A stretch of DNA of 64,000 nt from Ilex aquifolium (GCA_951799425.1 OX637391.1:28453701-28517700), one strand, 5' to 3'. Counted from the stretch's first letter, positions 11,980-23,453 are shown. A program made the numbers and translations. The notes: generated by a model not told the origin, from the letters alone.

Positions 11980-13297
11980 TGATGAGTCGGTTTTATACCT
12001 ACGAATTGAGTACTTTCGGCTTGAGGAATTTGCAAGTTTTCAATTATTTTATGTTCTTTTTTATTTGTTTTGTGTGTTTTGATGTTATTTGATAGGAATC
12101 ATCATTTGGAAGCAAACAAGATCATTTAGAAGCAAACAAGGTCAATTTGGAGCCTAAATGTTGGGTTTTTTTAAGGCAAAACAACAAGGGAGCTGAAAGC
12201 TTAAAAGAGACCAGCGCTGTTCCAGCGCCCTTGCGCCCACTTACTGCCCATTCAGCGCTGATCCAGCGCTGCTGCGCTTGTGTTGGAAGTTGGACGCGAA
12301 TTATGACTTGTTTTGACCCGAAATTGGACTCTAATGCCTCATATATGCTAGGGTTTGAGGGGGATATAAAAAGACTGACTTTGGGGGCTGAAAATAAGAG
12401 AAAAAGACCAAGGATTGATAGAAAATTGAAGGTAAGAATCAAAGGAACCGATGCGAAGAAAATCGGACTTGAAGGCTAAAGAGGAGTTGAAGATTGCAAC
12501 TAAGTTTTCATTCTTTTCTCTTACTTTTAGTTCTTGATTTTTTGAGATGTTGTTTAATTTGAGGATGTTGTTTTTCAATTACATTATGAACTAAATTTTT
12601 ATTAAGATTGCAACGGAACCTAATGTCTAGTTAAATTGGTCTACTCTCGTTTCTAGTTCTTGTTGATCATACATGAGTTGTTTGCCATATTTTGTGCTTA
12701 ATATATGATTGTGTGGCCAACAATTAATTTGATAACTTAGATGAAATTGGAAGATGAATTATATGTTTAGATCTGAATATGATGACATGCGTCTGGTTAA
12801 TTCTTCTTAGGATTGAATTGTTGGGTTTGTGTATAGGATATGAATATACATATACGCCGTGTGTAACTTTAATGAGAGTTTGAACTTAATGAATCTATTC
12901 CAACTTATTTTGCATAGGAATATAGCAATTTAATTGGCAGAGATATGCTTATCTAACTATCGGAAGAGGTTTGATAAATAATTTTGAAGTCTTAGTTAAC
13001 AACTTATTTTGATCAATTAACTGGAAAGAGAGTGGAAAGATTTATACGAAGCATTAGAGGAAGTTGTAATCTTAAAATCTTTAATCTGTTAAATTCATTC
13101 CTTGATTATTAATTTTAGATTTAGTTTTAAACTAGTTATTCCATAGTTAATTCAAATTGTTTAAATAAAATTGAATTGATATAAAGTTAGTATTTGGAAT
13201 TTATTAGTAATAATTCTCCGTGGCTCTTCTTATCACTTTATTACTTGTTGATCGTGTATACTTGCACGTAAATTGTCAATACCAAATTTGGACAACA
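11980..13297 (+). repeat. 3' LTR of element C
   Basis: The 1318-bp LTR (TGATGAGTCGG...GGACAACA) is followed by CTTGT, the right target copy. Confidence 0.92.
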
Positions 13298-13302
13298 CTT
13301 GT

Positions 13303-15905
13303 GCACAATCAAGAGAAGACAAAATTTCCAAAAAAGAGCTTTCTTGACGGAACAAGCCAGTGCCTTACTTCAACATAAAACCCCTCCAAAATACACGGAC
13401 TAGGGGTGTTCAACTGTGGCGTGAGTCATTGGAAACTTCAGAATCGAACAAGCTTTGCTTGATCTTGGGGCAAGTGTCAATCTGCTTCCTTTCTCTGTTT
13501 ACTAACAGTTGGGTCTGGGTGAACTCAAACCCACTTGTGTCACACTCCAGTTGGCAGACAGATCTGTCAAAATTCCTAGGGGTATTGTTGAAGATGTATT
13601 TGTTCAAGTGGACAACTTTGTCTTCCCTGTTGACTTCATTGTTCTAGACACTCAGCCAGCAATGCATTCAGAGAATTAAATTCCCGTTATTCTTGGTCAA
13701 CCCTTCCTAGCAACTTCAAATGCTCTAATCAATTGCAGGAATGGAGTCATGAAATTAACTTTTAGAAATATGACTCTCGAGCTGAACATTTTTAATATTG
13801 CTAAGCACCTAGGAGAAGACAAGGAAGTGAGAGAAATAAATTCCATTGAGTCATTGGTTTACGAACATGTGAATGATACCTTTTGCAAAACCTCTGCTGA
13901 ATCATATCTGTTGGAACCTAGCACATCTGAGTCAACAGATGATGACCCAAATCCACAAAATTGCCCTACTCATGCTGTTGAGACATGGGCACCCAAATTC
14001 GAGGAACTTTCATCAAGTGGCACAAAGCCACTCTCATCAAGTGTCAAGCCACCCAAGCCTAAGCTAAAACCGCTTCCATCTGACCTCAAATATGCATTCT
14101 TAGGAGATGACGAGTCATACCCAGTGGTAATTTCATCTAAGCTTACGGACTTGCAAGAGTCTAAGCTGATTGAAGTTATCAAACTCCATAAAAGCACTAT
14201 TGGGTGGACCATCGCTGACTTAAAAGGTATAAGTCCGTTAATCTGTAATCATGCTATATACCTTGAAGATGATTCAAAACCCTCTCGTCAAATGCAGCGA
14301 CGACTGAACCCTCACATGAAGGAAGTTGTGAGAACTGATGTCCTCAAGCTACTAGATGCAGGGATAATCTTTCCCATCTCTGATAGAAAATGGGTGAGCC
14401 CAACTCAAGTTGTGCCCAAGAAATCTGGGGTCACAGTGGTCAAAAATGATGCCAATGAACTAGTATCAATTCGAGTCGTCACAGGATGGCGAATGTGCAT
14501 AGACTATCGAAAGCTCAATTTGGTAACTAGGAAAGACCATTTTCCTCTACAATTTTTGGACCAAGTCTTAGAAAGAATCGCAGGCCATGCATTCTACTGT
14601 TTCCTAGATGGGTATTCTGGGTACAATCAAATCGAGATATCACTAAATGACCAAGAGAAAACAACGTTCACATGTCCCTTTGGCACCTTTGCATTCAAAA
14701 GGATGCCTTTTGGACTTTGTAACGCTTCTGCAACATTCCAAAGATGCATGCTAAGCTTGTTCAGTGACATGGTTGAAAATTTTTTGGAAGTGTTCATGGA
14801 TGACTTCTCTGTATATGGTGACTCGTTTGATTGGTGTCTGACCAACCTAGAGAAAGTGTTAATAAGACGCAAGGAAGCTAATCTAGTGCTCAATTGGGAG
14901 AAATGTCATTTCATAGTAACACAAGGCATCGTCTTGGGTCACATTGTGTCGTCTGAAGGTATGAAAGTTGACAAGGCAAAAATAGATCTGATTGGAAATT
15001 TGCCCGCTCCTAAGACTATAAAGGATGTCCGATCATTCCTAGGACATGCAGGGTTTTACAGGAGATTCATAAAAGACTTTAGTACCATAGCTAAACCCAT
15101 GTGTTATCTCCTGAGTCAGGACGTAATTTTTGTGTGGAGTGAAGCATGCCAGAAAGCTTTTGAAAGGCTTAAAGGCATGTTAATTTTTGCTCCAATAATG
15201 CAACCCCCTGACTGGACTTTGCCATTTGAATTAATGTGTGATGCAAGTGATTACGTTGTAGGCGCTGTGTTAGGACAAAAAAAATATAAGAAACCCTGTG
15301 TGATTTACTATGCAAGCAAGACTTTGAATGATGCTCAAATGAATTATTCAACAACTGAAAAAGAATTGTTTCTTGTAGTTTTTGCTCTGGAGAAATTTCG
15401 ATCTTATCTTGTTGGTTCTTCTGTTATTGTATTTATTGACCATGCAGCGTTAAAATTTTTGCTCACAAAAAAAGATACCAAGCCAAGACTCTTAAGATGG
15501 ATACTCTTGCTCCAAGAGTTTGATCTGATCATTAAGGATAAGAAAGGTGTTAAGAATGTGGTAGCAGACCATCTGTCCAGGTTAACGTATGAATTTCATG
15601 AGGATGGACTGCCAATCAATGAAAATTTCCCTAATGAACAACTGTTCATAGTCATGGAAACACCATGGTACTCTGATATTACTAACTTTCTTGCTACTGG
15701 TACGTTTCCTCCTTCCTGTACATTGATGGATAAGAAGAAATTTCTGAGGGAGGTTCAAAATTTCTTTTAGGAAGATCCATATGTGTTTAAGTACTGTAAG
15801 GATCAAATCATAAGGCGTTGTATCCCAGAGCATGAAAGCAAGCACGTAATATCATTTTGTCATTCTGAAGCATGTGGTGGCTATTTCTCTTCAAAGAAAA
15901 TCGTT
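13303..15905 (+). pseudogene. Decayed protease, RT, RNase H and truncated integrase of A
   Basis: Protease sequence resumes after C with several frameshifts (13303-13748). A long clean frame from 13749 to 15770 follows. It holds the linker, RT ([13 protein letters not shown] at about 14393, DYRKLN at about 14505, catalytic FMDDFSVYG near 14797-14823) and RNase H (CDAS at about 15238, TEKE at about 15354, Asp in IDHAALK near 15436, ADHLSR near 15567), then a stop at 15768 where B has Trp. The integrase zinc-binding start (HSEACGG) is readable to about 15905, where the sequence jumps to the 3' noncoding region. The catalytic integrase core is deleted. The RT-RNase H part looks better kept than the flanks. 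It cannot support transposition on its own. Confidence 0.9.
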
Positions 15906-16060
15906 GAAGAAAAGGATTGTGTTTGTGGAGTGTGTGGTCATTGCTTTGCATTTTAATCTTGTATTTGCTCATGAGTATTCTACTCTTGTTCGCACTCACA
16001 CACAAGGATTTTCAGCCTACCCGAAACCCAGATCTGCGCAAAGATGATTAATTGTTGTGT

Positions 16061-16183
16061 TTTGTTTGTAGGTTTCGGCAGATGAACATATCTCTACCTT
16101 TCAACCTCATCTCCAAAGATCCATACACTGGTAAATTCAAAAAATTGGGGACAATGTTAAGTTTAGGTTGGGGGGGGGGGGGA
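16061..16183 (+). other. Acceptor-like site and internal polypurine tract of A
   Basis: TTTGTTTGTAG ends at 16071 and is followed by GTTTCGGCAGATGAACATATC. GGGGACAATG then starts at 16147 and leads into GTTTAGGTT followed by a G run to about 16182. The same order occurs in B (29368-29475). The tract resembles the true 3' PPT. The G run may be miscounted in the assembly. Confidence 0.6.
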
Positions 16184-16372
16184 GCTACAGTTCATATTTT
16201 TTGTCCATAAATTTTTTTGTTTTTGTTGTTGTTATTGCTATTTCTGATCATCTTGTGTACCTTGCCTCGTATTTTGTATAAATTGATGATTATGTCTGTG
16301 AGTTAGCTTCAATTGTCTTTGTGACTGACAGATGTTAAAGAACCAGATAGTGAGTCTTAAAGCTTAGAAAGC

Positions 16373-16783
16373 ATGGATGTTAAACTTTTTTGGTTTAGTC
16401 TGGGAGTTCTACACACTTTTCCATCTGATGTGCATACTGTGATCATGAGAAAAGCAAGACTGGTAAGGAAAGCCAAAATCTGAGAACAGCAAGCGAAACT
16501 ACTGTGTGGCAGAAGCACCTTCGCTAAACGCCGTCGTGCCAAAAGGCTTGGTGCCTATAAACAGTGTGGTAGAGTCTTTCACGAAAAAAGATATAATCAG
16601 TGTTCTGAACCAATTTTCAATCGCGCACTCAATCGATCAGACTAGATAGTGAATGAGCAAAGTAAGGATTATCCTGACACGCCATCCTATTCCGGTACTT
16701 TGCTTAACCGGTTTGTATGACAGGAAATTAGAAGAGTCACTGATGGTTCAAATGACACAGAGACAGAGGATGACTCAGATTAG
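16373..16783 (+). pseudogene. Decayed virus-like nucleic-acid-binding ORF of A
   Basis: This is homologous along its length to the two intact ORFs in B (29690-30100 and 31681-32085): the same MD start, an LFWFSLGVL segment, a basic CGRS...KRRR patch and a zinc-finger region. It is broken by a stop at 16481-16483, by loss of the first zinc ligand (Tyr codon at 16556-16558 where B has Cys), and by later changes before a stop at 16781. It shows that this accessory ORF was in the family before A and B separated. The likeness to the cysteine-rich nucleic-acid-binding protein of carla-like plant viruses is discussed under the B copies. Confidence 0.75.
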
Positions 16784-16905
16784 ACTGCTTTCTAACAAAA
16801 CAGTGAAAAAATTGTGTTTCGGGGATGAAAGCCAAGGGTCCGAATTTTTGTAAAAAAATGTAAAAAATCTTTTTGTACAAACTCTTTTGACTGAAATGAA
16901 AACAT

Positions 16906-16972
16906 GGGCCGAGTAAGGAATGTTCTAGAATACCAACCTAAAGCGTGGGTAGGGACTTATCCTGAGACGCCA
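16906..16972 (+). repeat. 67-nt conserved noncoding repeat, A copy
   Basis: The unit runs from GGCCGAGTAAGGA to GAGACGCCAT and has a central inverted repeat (TACCAAC...GTGGGTA). Two further copies lie in B at 32200-32268 and 32331-32400. In all three it follows the virus-like ORF. Confidence 0.6.
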
Positions 16973-17052
16973 TGAATTTTTGGTTCAAACTTGTGTATAT
17001 AGCCATCTCTTATTGTGTTTATTATTGTGCAGAAAAACTTTTGATTTTTTAT

Positions 17053-17362
17053 TTGACGTTCAAACACCAAGTGACGTTCGAACGTCACCTGCTTGCAATA
17101 CTCAGTCTCTGATGAAGCTTCTGATGGAAACAAAAAGTATTGGGAGCTCAGCACGTTCGAACCCCAATAGAACGTTTGAATGAGAGTACCACGTTCGCAC
17201 GCCAATAGCACGTTCGAACGAGAAGAACTTACAGTACTTTGGTCTTTGACAGAACTCAAAAGTACTGGGAGCTCACTATGTTCGATCGACAGCCTCACGT
17301 TCAAACGTTCTTTTTAAAATTCTACTACATATGTTCGAACGTCATCAACGTTCGAACGTCAA
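17053..17362. repeat. Internal palindrome array ACGTTCGAACGT of A
   Basis: The copies include a perfect 18-bp palindrome, GTGACGTTCGAACGTCAC, at 17071-17088, and others at about 17153, 17171, 17191, 17209-17220, 17296, 17331 and 17347. The motif is the one in the A LTR (3281-3605). The array ends 10 bp before a TATA box and about 230 bp before the start codon of the next ORF. Confidence 0.85.
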
Positions 17363-17371
17363 CTCTCAGGC

Positions 17372-17378
17372 TATAAAA
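17372..17378 (+). promoter_or_regulatory. Internal TATA box upstream of accessory ORF in A
   Basis: TATAAAA lies in AGGCTATAAAAGCCT, directly after the palindrome array and 214 bp before the ATG at 17592. Its placement suggests an internal promoter for the downstream ORF. Confidence 0.6.
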
Positions 17379-17591
17379 GCCTGGTTCGTCTTCCCCATTT
17401 CAGATACCCCAAAACCCTTCAAAAACCACTAAACCCTAGGTTGACCCTTCACTACCCAAGCCTCAAAATACCACTCATTCCCAATTTCTACCCCAAATCG
17501 ACCACACCAAGGCCATTCCCACATCAAAAATCCTCATTCTCATAAGAAAATCAAGTCTTTCAAGCCCTAACACTCCCAAAACCGAAAAACC

Positions 17592-18519
17592 ATGCCTCCA
17601 AGAGTCAAGCTCCCTGCTAGGCGCAACCCAATAAGTCAAGAGCCTAATATGGTGGAAGAAATCGTCGAGGAGAGAGAGGGGAGGCCCATTACGCGAAGAT
17701 ATGATCGAACCTGATTCCCCACCGCGCTCAAAGCAGACAGGTACGAAAACTTTTACCAAAATCATGTTGTGTTATGTGAGTGGGATGTGATTTTGAGTGA
17801 TTTTGTGGAGTTGGGAATCTTTGCGGATATGGAGAGGAGAGGTTGGATGTGGTACTTGCGAAACGGCGGAGAGGTCGTGGTTGACTTGGTGCGGGAGTTT
17901 TACTCCAACGCCGAAATAGTCAATGGGGCGCTAAAAAGCTATGTGTGGGGGACTCACAACGACGTGGATGAAGACTATATTCCAGAGATGAGACAAGAGG
18001 TACCAAGGCCTACCTACCCCCCAAGGAAGAACGTGGCAATGAACATTGTGGGGGCGGAGCTAACGGGGATGGCTGGTTTTTCTTAGATGGGGCGGAGATT
18101 TCTTCGACAAGGGGAGCTAACCGATAAGTACAAAATGTTAAATTTGATTGCGGTTTCGAACTTTGCCCCAATCGGATGAAAGAACGAGATCCTCCCCAAG
18201 ATTGCCCGTCTACTATACGCACTTGGGAAAGGCCACAACATAGACCTCCCATCGTTGATTTTGACAGAGATGAAGAAGGGATGCGATGTGAAGAGGAATT
18301 CGCTACCCTTCGGCACCTTAGTCACAGAGATATGCAAGGACCATGGGATTAGGGTGAGGCCGGAGATGACTATCCAAAAGCCAATGAGACCACTGAACAA
18401 GGTTCCTTTAGGAGGAGCCAAGGTCATAGTGGCGGCCCAGCGGTTAGACAGGAGATCCCCCTTACCCGAGGAGTTGGAGGAGAATGAGAGAGAGATTTCT
18501 GTTCTTGATTTGAGTGTTT
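17592..18519 (+). pseudogene. Decayed 'putative plant transposon protein' ORF of A
   Basis: The ATG at 17592 opens a short basic leader (MPPRVKLPARR), which ends in a stop after about 38 codons. A shifted frame from about 17769 gives LVREFYSN, and another from about 18225 gives a GTLVTEIC-type segment. These match in order the intact ORF of D (LVREFYRSL and GSLVTRLC). Breaks include stops near 17710, at 18084 and near 18178, and a frameshift. Element E interrupts the frame at 18520-18524; the A sequence continues at 43083. I recall this family as the Pfam Transposase_32 / 'putative plant transposon protein' domain. Its biochemical role is unknown to me, and it is not a DDE transposase by any motif I can see. 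Confidence 0.75.
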
Positions 18520-18913
18520 GTTTCTGTAAAACCCGAGAAAATTTAAACCTTTGTGAAAAAGGGGAAAACGGTAAATTGCCACTACGGTACAGGTTGTAAA
18601 CCTGAATTTTTCTAGAACTCGGATGACGAAACGGACCTCACCGTTGGATTCGTCTCGCGAAATCTAGTTACCACGTCAAATTTCGTTGAATTCTGAGATA
18701 GTCGGATTTTTCGCGTTTTACGAGACGAACGGGCCCCGGGTGACCCTGTACACGAAATTTTTATAAAATTTCCAAGTTTGGGGAAATATTAGAGACAAGT
18801 TAAAATAAAAATAATTCGAACTTGAACCGGAGCGAAATTTAGTCGTTTCGGGATTAAAACGGACCCGAAATTAAATAGGACGTGTGGCGAATTGTGGGCC
18901 AAGTATTCTAAAA

Positions 18914-18949
18914 TATAAATAGGGGCCTAAAGTCTGAAAAATCAGACTT
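18914..18949 (+). promoter_or_regulatory. TATA box and adjoining perfect hairpin of E LTR
   Basis: TATAAATA (18914-18921) is followed by AAGTCTGA-AAAA-TCAGACTT (18930-18949), an 8-bp perfect stem. The 3' LTR keeps both. The inverted repeat lies where the transcript start is expected. Confidence 0.7.
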
Positions 18950-20525
18950 CTCCTTCACCATTTCAGCCGGTTTCAGCCGAGAGAAAAGAAGAGAGGGAAA
19001 GTGAGAGAAAACTCAACTTCTCTCTACGATCTACTCCATTTTAGAGCTTGAATCCACTTGGGCCAAGAACAAAAATTGTTCTACTCGACGAGGGTTACGC
19101 ATGGGTACCAAAAACGATGGCTTTCACCGAACATTGGGAGGCCGAAAATTTGGAAGTGGAGGATTCAAGCTTGCTTTGAGTTCTAGGAGCTTCCCACGGC
19201 GATTCTACACGCTACAAGAGGTAGGGTTTCTTCCTACTAAGGTTTATTCCAAGCCTATAATATTTTTATGGAATGGGTAGGATGATAGCCTATGTATCTC
19301 TTGCCTATTGTCGTGAAATTGGGTGAATTGGGTATTGAAATGGGTAAAGGAAAATCCTAGCTTGGATAGGTATTTAGAAGTTACTAAATGTGATTTCTAT
19401 GATTGGATATGTGAAATGAACCCAATGTGAATTCATGTGTTATGTGAAAAGGTGGGCATGTTATGTGTTATATATGTATATGCCTTGAATTCTAGTATGT
19501 TGATAACATGCTTGAAATTTGTATTATGGGAATTATATGCTTATGATATGATTTCGCCATGAAATATGTGAAGTGTGATGAGAATGTTCATATGTCACTT
19601 ATACCATATCGAACATTAAATTATTGTTGCAATGGAGCATCACATTACATATGCACGGGAACATCGCATTTAGTGGGTGAGTGTGCATGATTGTTGTCCT
19701 CACCACGTGTGGTGGATGGCGAGTGGGCTCGGGTAATATGGGTCGGTGACCTAGTCGAGTCGCACGGTTTGCATGGTTAATAGGGTTGGGGTAGCAAGAA
19801 GGGCTAGACTATCCCTCGGGTGAGAGACCCGGTGATGGGATACGCACTCCCTTGGCTCGGTCCATGAAGTGTGTGGGTGTACGCGGAACCTTCGGTGGAA
19901 GTCCGTCAATTCCGTGTGGGTTGGGTGACCCTTGGTGTGAGTCCATGAACATCCACCCCTACAAAGACCCTAGAATGAAATGTCATTTGATGTGAAACAT
20001 AAATGACGGATTGGTACACATTGGCACTTGCATGTGTAGAGGAGCCGGGAAGGGCTCGGTTGATGTGCATGAGTGAGTCTCACCTCATTTCATAGCATGG
20101 CATTACATGTTTCAACATGGAATATATTCTTGTTGTGGATTGTTGATTGATAGCATGTGAACATTTCATATGCATTTAGGTTGGGGAGTAGCCTCTTTAG
20201 GAGATACCCTATTGAGCGTGGCTCACCCTTTATGGGAAAAATATTTCAGGTGTGGGTTTTGCACCGGCGGATGGCTCACTTGGAGAGCATCAAGCATGAA
20301 GGGGGCCGTCTTGTGGCCTTAGTTTGAGTTTTGTAAAACCTTTAACAAAATTCCATTTTGATGTATATGTATTATGGAATGAATTGTGATAGAGCTTGTA
20401 TGAGTTGTGTATTATATGGAAAATCTCATTAAACATGTGTTGGATGAGTTTGGAGTGTATGGGGTAGCTTTAAGGATGGTTTGGAGGGGAAAGAAATCCA
20501 TTTTTTTTGCTCACAGTCTGAAAAC

Positions 20526-20925
20526 CTACCGGAAGGTGTATGTCGGCCTTCCGGAAGGTTTTGCTAAAAACCCTGGATGCCTTGTTCACAGCTAATACCT
20601 TCCGGAAGGTTTTGCCCACTGGAATGAACCGTCCGGAAGATTTTAGCTACTGGAGTAAAACCTACCGGAAGGACTTGTCTACTGGATTGGACCTTCCGGA
20701 AGGTTTTGCCTTAGGTTTCTTTTTGATTGCCAAAATCTTCCGGAAGGTTTTGTTTTCTTGAATGAACCTTCCGGAAGGTTTTGGCTACTGGAATGAACCT
20801 TTCGGAAGGTTTTTGCTACTGATGTTGACCTTCCGGAAGTTCTTGCATTTGATTCTTTTCATTTAACTGTTCTTTCAGCGACCTTCCGGTAGGTGTATGT
20901 CGACCTTCCGGAAGGTTTTCCAAAA
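20526..20925. repeat. CCTTCCGGAAGG palindrome array in 5' LTR of E
   Basis: About twelve units occur in 400 bp, at least five of them perfect 12-bp palindromes, many followed by TTTTG and preceded by TGAA or GA. The array lies downstream of the TATA box and 225 bp before the LTR end. The 3' LTR copy is at about 42453-42845. Confidence 0.9.
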
Positions 20926-21153
20926 ATTTGAAATTTTCAAAATGCTTAGCCATGCTTTTGGGCTTTGTTTTCTTTGGTTCCTATGACATAAATGGACATA
21001 AATTGAGGTATAATTGACCTTGTGGATGGTAAATCCGGTTAAAAGCATGTGAATGACGTGGTGTCGGGTTATACGACTATCACGAGTATTTCCGCGGGTT
21101 GACGGATGGTCAACGGTTAATAAAGGACCCCCGGAAATTGGGGCGTCACAGCT

Positions 21154-21165
21154 TGGTATCAGAGC
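21154..21165 (+). other. Primer-binding site of E (tRNA-iMet type)
   Basis: TGGTATCAGAGC lies 3 bp after the LTR, the usual initiator tRNA-Met complement of chromoviruses. Confidence 0.9.
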
Positions 21166-21506
21166 ATAGGTATGCGATTTACCTAGGGCTTGATGGGGCA
21201 TGGGTCTAGACCATTGCATTCATTGTACATTACATGTTATGTGCTTAAATTGCTACATGTTATGTGATATGTGATATGTGTATTATATGTATGGTAAAAC
21301 GTGTATGAAAATGGGCACACTAGGGTTAGAGAACTTAACCTTGGAAGTGGGAAAGCAAATGAACGGGAAAGTTCAAAGAATAAATGTCTATTGGTGGTGG
21401 CATGCGCACTGCTAGTGAGGCAAGGGAAAAATTTTATAACGTTTCAACTTGATCCCAATCTCGGGATACTAAGTTAGTGTACCATTGCCACTTGACGTGT
21501 GTGTAG

Positions 21507-21521
21507 ATGGCAAGTGGAAGG
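21507..21521 (+). pseudogene. First five codons of E gag, cut off by element B
   Basis: ATG 21507 and four more codons reach the end of the target GAAGG (21517-21521). The frame resumes after the right target copy at 35797. The context AGATGGC is favourable for initiation. Insertion of B 15 bp into gag separates the start codon from the rest by 14 kb. Confidence 0.85.
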
Positions 21522-21785
21522 TGATTAACCCTAATTAATGCAAAATGTAATTAAATTAAAAGGTCAATTGTGTAATTAAATAAAGTTAAACTAGTCAAAA
21601 TAAATCTAATTAGGGTTAATGTGTGAATTAAGGATAATGCATTGAATGTTGTTCTTTTCAGGTTTTTATGCGTCAAAACGACAGGAGCCAATTATCAAAG
21701 CATGGAGAGCAACTTATCAAAGCATAGGGTGTAAATTATTAAAGCTCAAAACAAAGGGAGATCAAAGTGTAAATCAAGATCTTCT

Positions 21786-21996
21786 TGATATTTGTAAATA
21801 AATATCTTTTAGGATATTTGTATTTAAATATCTTTTAGGATATTTAAATATATTTTAGGATATTTGTAATTAAATATCTTTTAGGATAAATATCTTTTAA
21901 GATATTTGTAATTAAATATCTTTTAGGATAAATATCTTTTAGGATATTTGTAATTAAATATATTTTAGGATAAATATCTTTTAGGATATTTGTAAT
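21786..21996. repeat. AT-rich dyad array upstream of B LTR TATA box
   Basis: About eight overlapping units of AAATATC-TTTTAG-GATATTT, a 7-bp inverted repeat, are joined by TGTAATT or AAATAT. The array ends 10 bp before the TATA box. In the A LTR this slot upstream of the TATA box holds the ACGTTCGAACGT array instead. Confidence 0.8.
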
Positions 21997-22160
21997 TTGG
22001 ATGCCTATAAATACCCTCCTTGGGGGCTTGTAATAAAAATCCTTCTCTTGTTTCATTTTTCTTGTAAAGAACATTTCTTCCTAGTGGAAAACACTCCAAA
22101 GGTCTTGAATCTTTTTCTTGAATCATCTTTCAAGTATTATTGCTTTATTTACTTTCTTGA

Positions 22161-22435
22161 GTTATTGTTTTCTTTTTATTAGATCTTGGTTGTGAATTAA
22201 ACACCAAGAAGTTGTTGTTTTCTTTTTATTAGATCTTGGTTGTGAATTAAACACCAAGAAGTTGTTGTTTTCTTTTTATTAGATCTTGGTTGTGAATTAA
22301 ACACCAAGAAGTTATTGTTTTCTTTTATGTTTTTATTATATCTTGGTTGTGGATTAAACACCAAGAAGTTGTTGTTTTCTTTTATGTATTATCATCTCTT
22401 GGTTGTGGATTAAACACCAAGTATTTATTGCTTTC
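22161..22435. repeat. Five tandem ~50-bp units in B LTR
   Basis: Each unit contains CTTGGTTGTGRATTAAACACCAAG, whose ends (CTTGGT/ACCAAG) can pair. The 3' LTR keeps the same five units at about 34618-34890. They lie downstream of the TATA box, so they would be in the 5' leader. Confidence 0.85.
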
Positions 22436-23340
22436 TTTTAATTTAAGTATTGTTTTCTTTTACTTCCATTGTTGGAGCTTCCTTCTTCCCCTTAGAGGAG
22501 TGAAACTCTTCCACTTTTCTAGAGTTTTACCAAAGCCGTGAAGGGTGGAACGTGATTCACTCATTCTTTGTCGAAGATCGGCTCCTTGTTTAGCTATTTT
22601 ACTTTAAAGCATTTCACTTCTAGTGCTTGAGCATTTTACTTTGTAACACCTTTTGGGGATGAGTACCATTCATCATTCTAGCTTTACCATAACTATGAAG
22701 GGTGAGTAGTCCTCATTCACTCTTTGGGAAGGGATGATAGCTATGTAAAAGATTAATCCGGACATTATGTTTGTGTATCACCTTTATGCTTAAATGTTAT
22801 ATACTCCACTTGATTTTTGGGTGATTGAATGCACCTAGCAAAGTAAAGGTACTTTGTATAATCAACGGATCTTTCTATGATAAATGGATGACTCCTACAT
22901 GGAAAGATCCATTGATTCAAGGCAAGTACCCTAACTAACTCTTCATGACAAACTTTCAATGTCCACAATTATTGCACTTCATTCCTATCTTCCGATTAAT
23001 TTGCCGTTGACACGGGAGTTAATTGAGTTATAAAGCACAAACATAATGCACCGGACAATCAACTACATATTCTGATTCCCGAACCAAAGAGTGTTTGTTA
23101 CATTTAATCATCTTATATTTTGTCTAGCAAAATACCCATTGGAAAGAATCTTACATTCTATCCAAAACTTCCCACAACTTCAAAATCATAATATTTCCAA
23201 TTACAAGTCTTTCTCACTATTTACTTCAAAGAACACCAACCATAGTTCCCTGAGGATTCGACTCTGGACTCAAACCAGATTATTACTACAACTTGACCGC
23301 CTGCACTTGGGTGTACACATTTCGGATCAAGTCAAGTTTT

Positions 23341-23358
23341 TGGCGCCGTTGCCGGGGA
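23341..23358 (+). other. Primer-binding site of B (tRNA-Asp)
   Basis: TGGCGCCGTTGCCGGGGA lies 6 bp after the LTR, with no mismatch to the tRNA-Asp complement used by Athila elements. Confidence 0.92.
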
Positions 23359-23453
23359 ATCATAAAAGGTGTTTTTTTTAGAAAAAAAGTGAAAAAAAAA
23401 AAAAACCTCTCTTTTTGTTTATATTTTTGCCTTATTGTGAATAATTTTGTTTT

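Larger units (their letters stand above)
6658..13297 (+). mobile_element. Element C: non-autonomous Athila derivative
   Basis: The 6640-bp element is flanked by CTTGT (6653-6657 and 13298-13302) and sits inside the protease region of A; the A sequence resumes exactly after it. It has two LTRs, a tRNA-Asp-type PBS, a gag-protease frame and a 3' PPT, but no RT, RNase H or integrase core. By eye the LTRs differ at about 40 sites plus several small indels (about 3%), so C is older than E and B. It would need the enzymes of another Athila element to move. Confidence 0.93.
18525..21150 (+). repeat. 5' LTR of E
   Basis: The 2626-bp LTR runs from TGTAAAACCCGAG to GGGGCGTCACA. It is 10 bp longer than the 3' LTR because of a short repeat near 18966. 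It holds the TATA box at 18914 and the CCTTCCGGAAGG array at 20526-20925. No real coding frame is present. Confidence 0.95.
21522..23334 (+). repeat. 5' LTR of B
   Basis: The LTR runs from TGATTAACC to GGATCAAGTCA. It contains an AT-rich dyad array (21786-21996), TATAAATA at 22006-22013, and five tandem units of about 50 bp at 22161-22435. Its last third is similar to the A LTR. Confidence 0.95.

Noticed and set aside
20526..20925. Regularly spaced repeats resembling a CRISPR array
   Set aside because: The repeats are 12-bp palindromes inside an LTR with alignable, non-unique spacers, present again in the 3' LTR, in a plant retrotransposon context.
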